From: Promethearchaeota archaeon
Lineage (GTDB): Archaea > Asgardarchaeota > Lokiarchaeia > Sigyniarchaeales > SOKP01
Direction of reading: 5' to 3'
DNA length: 64,000 nt
Assembly: GCA_016930515.1 (NCBI GenBank)
Contig: JAFGGO010000027.1
Span: forward strand, 21,382 to 85,381
Part shown: in pieces, positions 55,096 to 63,958 of the stretch
Layout: each line of letters opens with the position of its first letter
Numbering within the stretch: the first letter of the stretch is position 1
Made by a program: the position numbers and the translations under genes
Notes under the pieces: generated by a model
Seen by the model: the letters and a program-made list of their open reading frames with translations, nothing else
Told to the model about the DNA's origin: nothing
The model's database searches: none

Positions 55096-55380
55096 GTGTC
55101 AACACAAGTAATAGGAAAAGAAGGCGTAATTTCTAACTATCGGCGAGGTCGCCACACGGTCCATCAAAAACAATGCATCGTGGTGTTTCCAGATGTGAAA
55201 ACGAGAAGAGAAGCGAATATGCTAGCGGGCAAGATCGTTGTTTGGACAACTTCATCAGGGAGAGATATGAGGGGCGTCATCACCCGAGCCCACGGAAATA
55301 ATGGCGCTGTTAGGGTGTTATTTAAAAAAGCAGGGGTTCCTGGACAAGCTCTTGGCACGAAGATTAGAATTATTAAGTAA
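55096..55380 (+). CDS. rpl35ae: Large ribosomal subunit protein eL33 (L35Ae)
   Basis: A 94-residue ribosomal protein present in eukaryotes and some archaea. ISNYRRGRHTVHQKQCIVVF, the AGKIVVWTTSSG segment and the C-terminal HGNNGAVRVLFKKAGVPGQ match eL33 over the entire length. The start is GTG. It sits alone between a secernin gene and a small cyclophilin-like gene. Confidence 0.95.
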   Translation: MSTQVIGKEGVISNYRRGRHTVHQKQCIVVFPDVKTRREANMLAGKIVVWTTSSGRDMRGVITRAHGNNGAVRVLFKKAGVPGQALGTKIRIIK

Positions 55381-55542
55381 ATTTATATAACTTTTAATGC
55401 TCTTGCATTTTTTCGAGATATCTTGTTAGATTCACACTCGGAGCTTTCCTTATTAGAACCAGTATAAACCATTTTTTTGCATAATTTTATAAATAAATTC
55501 TTGTTACTAATATTTATCATAGTGATTTAAAAGTGCGTAAAA

Positions 55543-55923
55543 TTGAATTCCATCGTTATTGAAAACGAAGAAATAGGACAAGCAAAAGCAACTCTTCTTG
55601 TTGATAAGAACCCAAATACTTGCAAGGCGATTTACGAGGCTTTACCACTAGAACTCAACTCGAAGAGATGGGGTGACTGTCTTTACTCGTATACTCCGCT
55701 CCATCTCGAAGCAGAAAATACCCAAATCGAGGTTGAGATAGGTGATATTGGTTATTGGATGGATGGTGATGCTTTCGTCATCTTTTTTGGCCCAACGCCT
55801 CATAGCACGGACTCAACTCCCCGAGCAGCATCTCTAATTAACATATTTGCAAAAATCGATGGCAATCCCGAAATATTTCGAAAGTTCGAAAATTTCAGTG
55901 CTGTAGTTAGAAAAGGAGATTAA
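55543..55923 (+). CDS. Cyclophilin-like beta-barrel protein
   Basis: A 126-residue protein with the pattern IGQAKATLLVDKNPNTCKAI, WGDCLYSYTPL, VEVEIGDIGYW-like strands and FVIFFGPTPHSTDSTPRAAS. This matches the small cyclophilin-like domain family (TM1367/DUF369 type). These lack the canonical prolyl-isomerase active site, and their role is unclear. The frame starts with TTG. Confidence 0.82.
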   Translation: MNSIVIENEEIGQAKATLLVDKNPNTCKAIYEALPLELNSKRWGDCLYSYTPLHLEAENTQIEVEIGDIGYWMDGDAFVIFFGPTPHSTDSTPRAASLINIFAKIDGNPEIFRKFENFSAVVRKGD

Positions 55924-56174
55924 AAATTATACTCCAAGAATATGCGGCTTTAATTCTCTATTATGGATATCTTGAAGTTTTCTTTTTAAAAAATATCCTA
56001 TTCATAAAAAACCTTAAGAGGGAAAATTTAAGATAAAAACACATCGCTCTGCCCTTTATTTTTCATAACATTACGATAATACATGTATCATATATTCCTT
56101 TTTGAACTCTCGACATTGTATCATCTATTGATAGCAAGTTAATTAACGACTAGTTCGATAAGGTTTGCATAGTA

Positions 56175-58085
56175 ATGTCAGAGACAATCAATCTTCAGTT
56201 ATGTCGATTCTGCGAGAAAACCACCAAGCTCACCTATTATTGCGAGACGTGTGGGTCATCGTGTTGTTCCGACTGTTTGTTTGAAAAACAGGTAGAATAT
56301 TACACGTGTTATAATTGTAAAAAGGAAGTTCAAGTTGAAAAAAAAGAAGACAAGCTGGTATGTAAGGAATGCGGAAAGGAACAAATAAGCGTAGGTATCA
56401 AATACAAGAAAGCTTGTCCCAAGTGTAAATCTCATACCATTATTAATATCTACGAAAAAAAGGAAGAATTAGAACAACATTTTTTAAAATACATTAAGGA
56501 TGTTCGCAAGTTTGCTCAGCCGTTTTTAGAATTAAAAAGAAGGTTGGAAGACTCCAGAGAACACATTAAAAAAGCGAGAGATCCCCCAATCATGTGTTTT
56601 CACTATCCCACGATGGAAAGCGAAATGGTAATGTTGTTTAAAATGTTTAACGATGTTATTAACTCGCTTTTGGATCGAATCAACATGCACCTTCACCACT
56701 TTTCGCTAAACCAAGATTATTTTTTCGATATTTATTCGCAACCGAACTCTAGCTTGAGAGTGATACAAGACATTCTAAACAATCTAGAAAGAAGTTATAA
56801 GGGGATTGAAGAATATATTTCCAGCAACGAAAAGGAGATAACAAAGAAACTAGACAAAATAGATAAGGATTTAAAAATTGCAGATTATGTTACGAAATAT
56901 TTCCTTTATTTCGCAAAAGATTTAAAATTAGCAAGGGAAGAGAGACCCGTTTATGCCATTGCGGCTAAATTGGATAATGGATACAACCCTCAACCACTTT
57001 CACGACCTACTAGAGGTTACCTATTCATAACAAACCTCGATATATCGTTCGTTCACACGCATAAAATTGGGAAGAAAAGAACGAAACTAATTTTAAAAAT
57101 TCCAATAAAGGATCTACAGGACATTAAACCAACCGTTGCAAAGTTTAAGAAAAGAAAGATTTATTTAGAATTTACTTATGGAAAATACGAATTCTTAGTA
57201 AGGAATGAAGCCATACCTAAATTAATAGAATGTATTATCTTAGCTCCTCAATTTGGAGAAAATATAAAGCTTAACAAGGAAGCTGCCGATAAACTGCAAA
57301 GAATGGTACTTGATGTTAATAATATCGTAAATTTCATCGAAGAAGCCATTAATTCGTTCTTTAGTTTGAAATGTCGCTACAACCAGAAAGTGGGGGAAAG
57401 AGTGTCGCTAAATTTTGAAAAAAATCCTTTTAATTCAATTCAAAACCCTAATTTTCAGCCAAATAGCCAGCAAATGATTAATAATTCACCTTCTTCAATG
57501 TATTCTTGTTCTCAAAATCAACAAATACATCAAGCACCTGTTGCGGAAAATCAATTCATCTTTAATAATCAAAGACCTCAATATTCTGGGTTTGGGACCT
57601 ATTCTCCGAATATAGATGAAGATAAGAGCGTACTTATACGGCAATTAGGTAGGCAGCAAGGAAATCCTCAGACGCATCAATCCTCTCCCATAAATCCTAG
57701 ATATACTAACGGTTTTTATCCCTCCGAAACTTTTGAGGATTTTCCTTACAATACAGAATGGTTTCATAAGGCAGGATTGAATCGCAGCCCAAAACCAAAT
57801 GATGCTCCGTTTATACACCCTACTTACGAAAATTATAACAAGTATCACCTTTCAGATTATTTTGTTCCAAATCCTCGGGGTGAAGATATAGGAAAAAGAA
57901 TGAGGGTTTTAAAAAAAGAGCAATTCAATCTTAATAATACTCTTAATAAATTGGAAGCAAGATTTGAACAAGGATTACTGGCAGAGGATGAATATTTCAA
58001 TATCTATGGAAATATTCAAAAACGGATTGCTTCCATTGAGAAAAAAATCGAATTACTCAAAAACGACTTGCACGAAGAAATATAA
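56175..58085 (+). CDS. Multi-zinc-finger protein with GRAM/PH-like domain and C-terminal SHOCT-like helices
   Basis: A 636-residue protein. Residues 8-90 hold cysteine pairs (C10/C13, C23/C26, C31/C34, C45/C48, C63/C66, C81/C84) that resemble a B-box-like finger followed by zinc ribbons. Residues 90-265 are helical with coiled-coil tendency. Residues about 270-350 form a beta-rich GRAM/PH-like domain (GYLFITNLDISFVH and KRKIYLEFTYGKYEFLV). Residues 420-570 are Gln/Asn/Pro-rich and probably disordered. The C-terminus (NKLEARFEQGLLAEDEYFNIY) is SHOCT-like. The two genes downstream share the GRAM/PH-like core. Confidence 0.75.
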   Translation: MSETINLQLCRFCEKTTKLTYYCETCGSSCCSDCLFEKQVEYYTCYNCKKEVQVEKKEDKLVCKECGKEQISVGIKYKKACPKCKSHTIINIYEKKEELEQHFLKYIKDVRKFAQPFLELKRRLEDSREHIKKARDPPIMCFHYPTMESEMVMLFKMFNDVINSLLDRINMHLHHFSLNQDYFFDIYSQPNSSLRVIQDILNNLERSYKGIEEYISSNEKEITKKLDKIDKDLKIADYVTKYFLYFAKDLKLAREERPVYAIAAKLDNGYNPQPLSRPTRGYLFITNLDISFVHTHKIGKKRTKLILKIPIKDLQDIKPTVAKFKKRKIYLEFTYGKYEFLVRNEAIPKLIECIILAPQFGENIKLNKEAADKLQRMVLDVNNIVNFIEEAINSFFSLKCRYNQKVGERVSLNFEKNPFNSIQNPNFQPNSQQMINNSPSSMYSCSQNQQIHQAPVAENQFIFNNQRPQYSGFGTYSPNIDEDKSVLIRQLGRQQGNPQTHQSSPINPRYTNGFYPSETFEDFPYNTEWFHKAGLNRSPKPNDAPFIHPTYENYNKYHLSDYFVPNPRGEDIGKRMRVLKKEQFNLNNTLNKLEARFEQGLLAEDEYFNIYGNIQKRIASIEKKIELLKNDLHEEI

Positions 58086-58151
58086 AATTAAAAATCATTA
58101 ATATATGGGATCTATCAGAAAAGAATGACTGTGAGTCAGAGGAGTAGTAAT

Positions 58152-58997
58152 ATGAATAGATCTGAAAAAATCGTGGAATTATGTAGAAAAAATTTGGATA
58201 TATACATTGCAAAACGGTCGAAACGAAAAATATTAAGTGCCTTCAATAGGCTAAAGTTTAATATGGACCGAAAAAGAAATTACGAACACTTTCCATTAAG
58301 CTTGTTTTCAAATCTTATCGTTTACGCGTTTAAGAAAGATCCCTCGTATTTTATGAAGGAAATATATTCAAGTCTGAGATATTTTTTAGAAATTAAATTT
58401 AGTTCAAAATCTTTAAAGGATATCGAAATTTACATTCTAAAAAATGCTTGTTTTTACGATGACGAAAAACTTGTTTTTGAATTTGATGGGCGGTTTACAA
58501 CCAGGATAGAGAAAAGCGGTTCCACATTGATTTTCGACAATTCAAATGTTTACATTACAAACCGAAGAATTATCATACAATCAAATAGGATTAAAGTAGG
58601 GCTCGTTGACACCGGGTTGATATCTTATGGTACAGACCCATTTTTTCTTAAATACTATAAAAATATGGTAATAAACCAAAATTATAAAAAGAACAAAAAA
58701 AATACATGTTATGGACATGAATTTTCTCTGTACGACCTTAAAGATATAAGAAACGATGCCTTTCGCGTTTCCTATCATTATTACGATAATGGAAAGAAAA
58801 AAGACTGCGAATTTATTCCCAAACAAAACCATTTGACAAGTTCTATAAAACAAGTGCTTCAAAAACTCAATACAGATCCTCCTTTAATTGGAATGATAAG
58901 ATCTTATTGTGAGAAATGTGGCGCTCTCATTAAAATCGATAGCACTGTTTGTAAGAATTGCCAAACACCCATTAATGTGAACCTAAAACATTTGTAA
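58152..58997 (+). CDS. GRAM/PH-like protein with C-terminal zinc ribbon
   Basis: A 281-residue protein from the ATG at 58152, preferred because an agaggag precedes it and its N-terminus aligns with the paralogue; an ATG at 58125 is also in frame. Residues about 1-100 are basic helices (FNRLKFNMDRKRNYEHFPLS). Residues about 110-245 hold a beta-rich core with NVYITNRRIIIQS, typical of GRAM/PH-like domains. The end is a zinc ribbon (C-x2-C ... C-x2-C in CEKCG and CKNCQ). Membrane lipid binding is inferred. Confidence 0.75.
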   Translation: MNRSEKIVELCRKNLDIYIAKRSKRKILSAFNRLKFNMDRKRNYEHFPLSLFSNLIVYAFKKDPSYFMKEIYSSLRYFLEIKFSSKSLKDIEIYILKNACFYDDEKLVFEFDGRFTTRIEKSGSTLIFDNSNVYITNRRIIIQSNRIKVGLVDTGLISYGTDPFFLKYYKNMVINQNYKKNKKNTCYGHEFSLYDLKDIRNDAFRVSYHYYDNGKKKDCEFIPKQNHLTSSIKQVLQKLNTDPPLIGMIRSYCEKCGALIKIDSTVCKNCQTPINVNLKHL

Positions 58998-59168
58998 ATA
59001 AAAATCTATTAAAATAAAAAATAATCATAATTTTCTATATAAAAACTATATAAAAAGGATTTAAATAATAAGAAATTACAACAATTGCGGACTCCCACCA
59101 TTTTTTATCATTAATAAACTTTAAAATATGGGAATCAGATATTAAAAACCATTAAAGGTGGTAAAATC

Positions 59169-59999
59169 GTGACTAAATCAAGCGCAATTATTAAAATGGC
59201 TAAAGAGAAATTAGATTATTATTCGAATAAAAAATCTAATAAAAAACTCATTTCCGTGTTTTCAGATTTAAAGTCAAAAATTGAAAAGAAAAAAGATTAT
59301 CGAGATTTTCCAATTTCTTTGTTTTCAAATTTAATCGTTCATTCGTTCCATAAGAATCCCTATTATTTCATGAAAACCATCTATCCTGATTTAAGAAGCT
59401 CCCTCAAGAAACAATTTGAAGAAAAGAAATTTTATAAAATGGAAAAATACATCCTCAAGAATTTTTGCTTTTTAGAAGACGAAAAGAAAATATTCGTGAT
59501 TGATGGGTCGTTTGTTACTCGTATGGAGAAGACTGGAGGCAAGATCGTTTTTGACAAGGCAAGAATTTACCTTACAAATAAAAGAATCATCGTCCATAGC
59601 AGCGATATGAAAATGGGTGCCGTAGACTTATCCGTGAATTTAAATATGGGAGATGATTATATGCTGAATTATTACAAGACAATGATATTCAGGAGAAATT
59701 TTAGCCGAAACGATGGAGAGAATCCATGTTATGGGTACGAATTTCCAATCTTTGAATTAGAAGACGTCTCATCGGATAATAAAAAAGTTAAATATAGCTT
59801 CAACGAGGGAGGAAAAAAACATTTTTGCGAAATCTATCCCGAACAAAATTATATGGCCAAACCAATCGAAGAAATGCTGAAAAAATTAAGCCTTGAAGCT
59901 CCCATTGTTGGCCAAATAAGAAAACACTGCGAATATTGCGGGGCACTCGTGAAGGCTAATCGTTTAACTTGTAATAAATGTAAAAAAATAATATTATGA
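59169..59999 (+). CDS. GRAM/PH-like protein with C-terminal zinc ribbon, paralogue
   Basis: A 276-residue paralogue of the preceding gene. Shared stretches include FPISLFSNLIVHSFHKNPYYF, RIYLTNKRIIVHSSDMKMG and CYGYEFPIFELEDV, and the CEYCG/CNKCK zinc ribbon ends the protein. It starts with GTG behind an aaaggtgg Shine-Dalgarno sequence. With 56175 and 58152 it forms a run of three related genes, pointing to local duplication and a shared membrane-associated role. Confidence 0.78.
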   Translation: MTKSSAIIKMAKEKLDYYSNKKSNKKLISVFSDLKSKIEKKKDYRDFPISLFSNLIVHSFHKNPYYFMKTIYPDLRSSLKKQFEEKKFYKMEKYILKNFCFLEDEKKIFVIDGSFVTRMEKTGGKIVFDKARIYLTNKRIIVHSSDMKMGAVDLSVNLNMGDDYMLNYYKTMIFRRNFSRNDGENPCYGYEFPIFELEDVSSDNKKVKYSFNEGGKKHFCEIYPEQNYMAKPIEEMLKKLSLEAPIVGQIRKHCEYCGALVKANRLTCNKCKKIIL

Positions 60000-60069
60000 T
60001 TATTAATAACTTTTTCTAACATAAAACATTAACAATTTGTAAAAGACCATTAATTTTAACAAAATACAT

Positions 60070-60081
60070 ATTATAATATAA
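60070..60081 (+). promoter_or_regulatory. TATA-like element of the MetE-like gene
   Basis: The AT-only stretch attataatataa lies 23-34 bases before the ATG at 60104, the distance expected for a leaderless archaeal transcript. Confidence 0.4.
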
Positions 60082-60103
60082 TAAATTAGATGTGTTTTTT
60101 TAT

Positions 60104-61123
60104 ATGAAGAAATCTGGATTTTTTTCTACTGTTGTAGGGAGTCTTCCTCTCGAAAACACTCCTTCAAATATGAGTTCTGCCTTTGAAGACTTGATAAAAA
60201 TTGGTATTGATTATCCTTGTTATCCGCAACTCGAATCCATGATCTCTTCATTCCTTGATCCTTTATCAGAATTGTTACCTTCCATGAAGAAGGTTGGAAA
60301 AAAATACTTCGTGAATCAAGATTTTTCCGTTCCTAATAAACCAATAGCTATGAGGTTCGGGCAATTTGTTGTTGATTTTTTCGAAAAACATCCAAACCTT
60401 AAAAATAATATTAAAGGTACGAAGGCCTGCTTGACAGGTCCTTTTACTTTGGCAAGTGAGATAATTATTAGCGAGAATTTATCTTCTGGCATAAAACCCT
60501 TAATATATCAAGAACCTCGAGCCATATTAGTACCTGAACTGGTAGATAAAATTGCCGATATAATGAAAAAAACGGGTGAAGAGTATCATAAGATGGGTTT
60601 TGAAATAATTTCTATGGACGAACCCATATTGAGCTTACTAGTTGGAAAAAAAACCATGTTTCACGACGCAGACTACATTATAAAAACTTTAAATAAAGCT
60701 GTATCTGGAATAAAAAATGTCTCCTCAATTCATGTATGTGGATGTATAAGCCCCCTTTTAAAAGATCTCCTTTTAAATACAGATATTAACATATTGGATC
60801 ACGAATTTAGGACCGAAATAACTAATTTTGAAATATATTCGAAAAAAGATTTTGAAAGTAACGATAAGTTTATTGCTATGGGGGTAGTTGAAACTAAAAT
60901 TGGTAAAACAAAAGGTGAAAGTATCGAAAATTACATCGATAATATTAGCTTTTTAAAAAATTATATCAAGCGAGGCATTAAACAATTTGGAAAGGATAAT
61001 TTGATAATTAAACCGGATTGTGGATTTGGTCCCCTAAAAGATGTCTTTGGGCAAAAAATGGGATATAAAATCGCTATTGGAAATCTGAAGAACATGGTTG
61101 AAGCAATGAAAGAGATAGTTTAA
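60104..61123 (+). CDS. Core-MetE type methyltransferase (cobalamin-independent methionine synthase fold)
   Basis: A 339-residue protein corresponding to the catalytic half of MetE. FFSTVVGSLPLENTPSNM, SMDEPILSLL, the zinc-binding HVCGC and the late KPDCGFGPL are in family order. Archaeal short MetE-like proteins (Mes groups) transfer methyl groups from corrinoid proteins or folate-type donors to homocysteine; which donor is used cannot be told here. The ATG at 60104 is preferred over a GTG four codons upstream. Confidence 0.85.
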   Translation: MKKSGFFSTVVGSLPLENTPSNMSSAFEDLIKIGIDYPCYPQLESMISSFLDPLSELLPSMKKVGKKYFVNQDFSVPNKPIAMRFGQFVVDFFEKHPNLKNNIKGTKACLTGPFTLASEIIISENLSSGIKPLIYQEPRAILVPELVDKIADIMKKTGEEYHKMGFEIISMDEPILSLLVGKKTMFHDADYIIKTLNKAVSGIKNVSSIHVCGCISPLLKDLLLNTDINILDHEFRTEITNFEIYSKKDFESNDKFIAMGVVETKIGKTKGESIENYIDNISFLKNYIKRGIKQFGKDNLIIKPDCGFGPLKDVFGQKMGYKIAIGNLKNMVEAMKEIV

Positions 61124-61126
61124 GAT

Positions 61127-61543
61127 TTAGTTGAATATTTCACTATCAATTGAATTAATTATTCTGTCTATTTTATTATGGAGTCCTTTAACATCTTTTA
61201 AAGCATTAGTATTTTTAAGATCATGTTTTGTTTCGATATAAATGGCGCTCCTGAGTTTTCTAATAAGGTCGTAATCAATGTCTCCTTTTGTAAGAAATAC
61301 GAAATATATAACTTTTTCAATTCCAAATAATTCCTGCGTGATCACCACAATATTTTTCTTCTTAGCGCTATTTCCATAAGCGATATTTGCAATTTCCTCC
61401 TTGAATAACACTTTCCCTAATGAACCGATCGCAGAAATCAATCCAGAAAGTAGAACAGGATCCATTGTTTGAAATTTCTCGTTGACATTTTTGGAATAAA
61501 ATGCGTATCCCGCAGAATCACAAATGAGCATTGCTTTGATCAT
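61127..61543 (-). CDS. Longin-like domain protein downstream of ESCRT-III
   Basis: A 138-residue protein. IKAMLICDSAGYAFYSKN forms the first strand pair, MDPVLLSGLISAIGSLGKV the central helix, and IVVITQELFGIEKVIYFVFL the later strands. This is the strand-helix order of longin or roadblock-like folds. It lies 41 bases after the ESCRT-III gene on the same strand and is probably co-transcribed with it. It is the same length as the longin-like protein at 34757. A role in GTPase- or ESCRT-linked membrane trafficking is inferred. Confidence 0.68.
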   Translation of the reverse strand: MIKAMLICDSAGYAFYSKNVNEKFQTMDPVLLSGLISAIGSLGKVLFKEEIANIAYGNSAKKKNIVVITQELFGIEKVIYFVFLTKGDIDYDLIRKLRSAIYIETKHDLKNTNALKDVKGLHNKIDRIINSIDSEIFN

Positions 61544-61584
61544 TTTTTCTCAATTTATGATAGTAATGGGAATGAAAAAAAGTT

Positions 61585-62235
61585 TTAGCTATTTAATTCC
61601 TTCTTGAGTTTTTCTATCTCTGCCTGTACTTTCTCCTTTGAAACCGTACCAACGTCTTCAAGAGGCATGTCTTCCTCTGGGATGTATTGGAGATCGTCTT
61701 CGGGAATGGCTGGCATTGCTCCGCCTTGATCAAGAAGCATTTCGGTTTCTAATTGATTTAATTCCGCAGTGACATCGATTCCGAGGTCGATTTCAAGGTC
61801 TCCCCCTAAAATTTCCGCAGACTCTTCTATTTCTGAAACATAAGCGTCAGCATCCTCTGAAATCTCTGCGATTCTAACAGGAGACGCCTTGGTTGCGATT
61901 TCCTTGAGTTCGTCTCTAATGCCGCCCATTAAATTACCAGTAGTCAAGATCAACTTGCCTTCTTGTATGGCGTCCAACTGCCTTTCTATCTTTATTCGCA
62001 TGTTATTAGCTCGATCAACCTTCATCGAATATTGTTTGTATTGAATGAGATAATTCTTTGCCCTATCTTTTTCTCCTCTCTTTAAAGCAATTTTTGCGTT
62101 TTTTCGACTAATTTCCGCTTTTCGGGAATAACTCTTATTGATCAAGCTTAATTGTTGAATGTGGCTCTTCGCCTGAGTTATCATCTTATCTTGTTCTTCC
62201 CCTTTTCTTGGAAATAACTTTTTTTTTAGCCCCAT
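61585..62235 (-). CDS. ESCRT-III family protein (Snf7/Vps2-type)
   Basis: A 216-residue membrane-remodelling filament protein. It has the ESCRT-III layout: a basic start (MGLKKKLFPRK), long charged helices from residue 15 to 115 (SRKNAKIALKRGEKDRAK resembles the alpha1-alpha2 hairpin of CHMP proteins), and an acidic C-terminal half. Residues 174-192 (MPAIPEDDLQYIPEEDMPL) look like a proline-rich MIM2 motif for Vps4 binding, and a final helix (residues 199-214) may be autoinhibitory. In Asgard archaea and eukaryotes these polymers cut membrane necks. No Vps4 or ESCRT-II gene is visible here. Confidence 0.93.
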   Translation of the reverse strand: MGLKKKLFPRKGEEQDKMITQAKSHIQQLSLINKSYSRKAEISRKNAKIALKRGEKDRAKNYLIQYKQYSMKVDRANNMRIKIERQLDAIQEGKLILTTGNLMGGIRDELKEIATKASPVRIAEISEDADAYVSEIEESAEILGGDLEIDLGIDVTAELNQLETEMLLDQGGAMPAIPEDDLQYIPEEDMPLEDVGTVSKEKVQAEIEKLKKELNS

Positions 62236-62407
62236 TTTATTCAGTCTCCTTGAAAGGATGTAATTGATAATTCTTCGTTAGTATTTATTATTATAATGAT
62301 TTTTTTACCTTAAAAATTTATTTTAGAAAGATAAAGAATTTAATCTAATGTATTCTTAAAGAAGTTATAAGTATTAATATCTATCATAGTCCAAACTTTG
62401 ATTCGTA

Positions 62408-63523
62408 ATGAAGAAAATAATTCTCGATTTTGAGAGAAAAACTGAGGATTTTAAAGAACTTGTACAAGAAGCTTTTAACAAGGACATATTGAACTTCTTG
62501 ATATCATCAGAAACTTTAGCTGAATTTGAAAAGATCGAAAGAATTAACCGTTATTCTAAAAATCTTGACACGCTTTATAAAATTTTTACCGATAAAGATG
62601 AATTGTTAAAAGACTTGGAAACCAAGGACTTGAGGAACTCGCCTCAACGAATTGGGTATTATAAGATATTAACATCGAAAAACGATGAAACGGAGATCAA
62701 AGAGCTTTCAAGAAGTGGAAGCCTAGACTTCATAATCGTTTCTGCGAAAGACTGGAAGATAATCCCATTTGAAAACCTAATTGCTTTCATGCATACTAAA
62801 GATACCGAGCTTATCGCTCAAGTCGAGGACGTTAAGGAAGCAGAGCTAATGCTCAAAACTCTTGAAATGGGAGTTGATGGGGTTCTCATGAAGCCTAAAA
62901 ATGCAAATGACATTGTTGATTTAAAAAAACTCTTACATTTATCATTTACGCTTGATTTGGTGAAGGCAAAAGTTCTTTCCATCCAATCAATTCCCGAAAG
63001 CGAGCGCGTGTGCGTTGATACCACATCCTTACTTCGACCAGGTGAAGGAATGCTCGTTGGTAGTACTGCCATGGGATTTGCTCTTGTTCACGCGGAAGTG
63101 TTTGAAACCCAATTTGTAGCTTCGAGACCGTTTCGAGTCAATGCTGGAGACGTTTCTGCTTATATTTTAGTTCCAAGCGACGATCCCGATACCCTCTATA
63201 GAACGAATTACTTGAGCGAACTTAAAGGTGGGGATAAAGTTATAGTTGTTAACGAGAAAGGGAGCGGAAGAGTTGTATCGGTTGGACGAGTGAAGATAGA
63301 GACGCGACCAATGTTGCGATTCGAGCTGGAGGCTACAAGAAATGACAAGAAAATTCCCATAAATTGCATCTGCCAGAACGCAGAAACAATACGACTGGTA
63401 GCTGCAGATGGAAAAGCAAAATCCGTTGTTGATATTATGGTGGGAGACGATATTCTCGTACACATCGGACCAGGTGCTACTCATTTTGGAACGGCAATCA
63501 AGGAGACAATCATTGAGAAATAA
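62408..63523 (+). CDS. 3-dehydroquinate synthase II (archaeal type)
   Basis: A 371-residue enzyme that makes 3-dehydroquinate in the archaeal route to aromatic amino acids, where the precursor is an amino-deoxy-ketoheptonate. The C-terminal half is unmistakable: LLRPGEGMLVGSTAMGFALV, SRPFRVNAGDVSAYI, YLSELKGGDKVIVV and HIGPGATHFG. It starts at an ATG and diverges from the ESCRT-III gene across 172 bases. No other shikimate genes are in the window. Confidence 0.96.
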   Translation: MKKIILDFERKTEDFKELVQEAFNKDILNFLISSETLAEFEKIERINRYSKNLDTLYKIFTDKDELLKDLETKDLRNSPQRIGYYKILTSKNDETEIKELSRSGSLDFIIVSAKDWKIIPFENLIAFMHTKDTELIAQVEDVKEAELMLKTLEMGVDGVLMKPKNANDIVDLKKLLHLSFTLDLVKAKVLSIQSIPESERVCVDTTSLLRPGEGMLVGSTAMGFALVHAEVFETQFVASRPFRVNAGDVSAYILVPSDDPDTLYRTNYLSELKGGDKVIVVNEKGSGRVVSVGRVKIETRPMLRFELEATRNDKKIPINCICQNAETIRLVAADGKAKSVVDIMVGDDILVHIGPGATHFGTAIKETIIEK

Positions 63524-63607
63524 AAAACGGCCATATTATCTTAATATTTACCAATTAGAACTTTTAATATAAATCAATAATAAATAGATAATATTAATTC
63601 TGATGAT

Positions 63608-63958
63608 ATGGATATGGTGGTTTTATTAAGATTTGCGTGCATGGTAAAAGCTAATAATTTTACATATATTGAAGATTGGGAAGAGATTTTCAAGAAATTC
63701 CCTCATTCATTTAAAATGTTTCAAGGATTGAATTCAAAATTTAAAATTGAGTGGTATTTATGGCAATGTAATGAGAATCTATTGAAGATTCTTCAAGCTA
63801 TTTTAGAGGATCCAAATTATAACGAAATAAAAAAGAATCAAGAAAAGGAATGGAATAAAATATTTACATTGGTAAAAGAAGCAGTTAGCAGAAAAGGTCC
63901 AAGGAAATCTCTAAAACAAATGATTAAAGAAGAGGGTAGAGAAGAGGATGATTGGTAA
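63608..63958 (+). CDS. Hypothetical small helical protein
   Basis: A 116-residue, mostly helical protein with Trp-rich segments (IEDWEEIFKKF and FKIEWYLWQCNENLL) and a basic/acidic C-terminus. No family recognised. Its stop overlaps an ATG at 63948 that opens another frame running off the window. Confidence 0.55.
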   Translation: MDMVVLLRFACMVKANNFTYIEDWEEIFKKFPHSFKMFQGLNSKFKIEWYLWQCNENLLKILQAILEDPNYNEIKKNQEKEWNKIFTLVKEAVSRKGPRKSLKQMIKEEGREEDDW

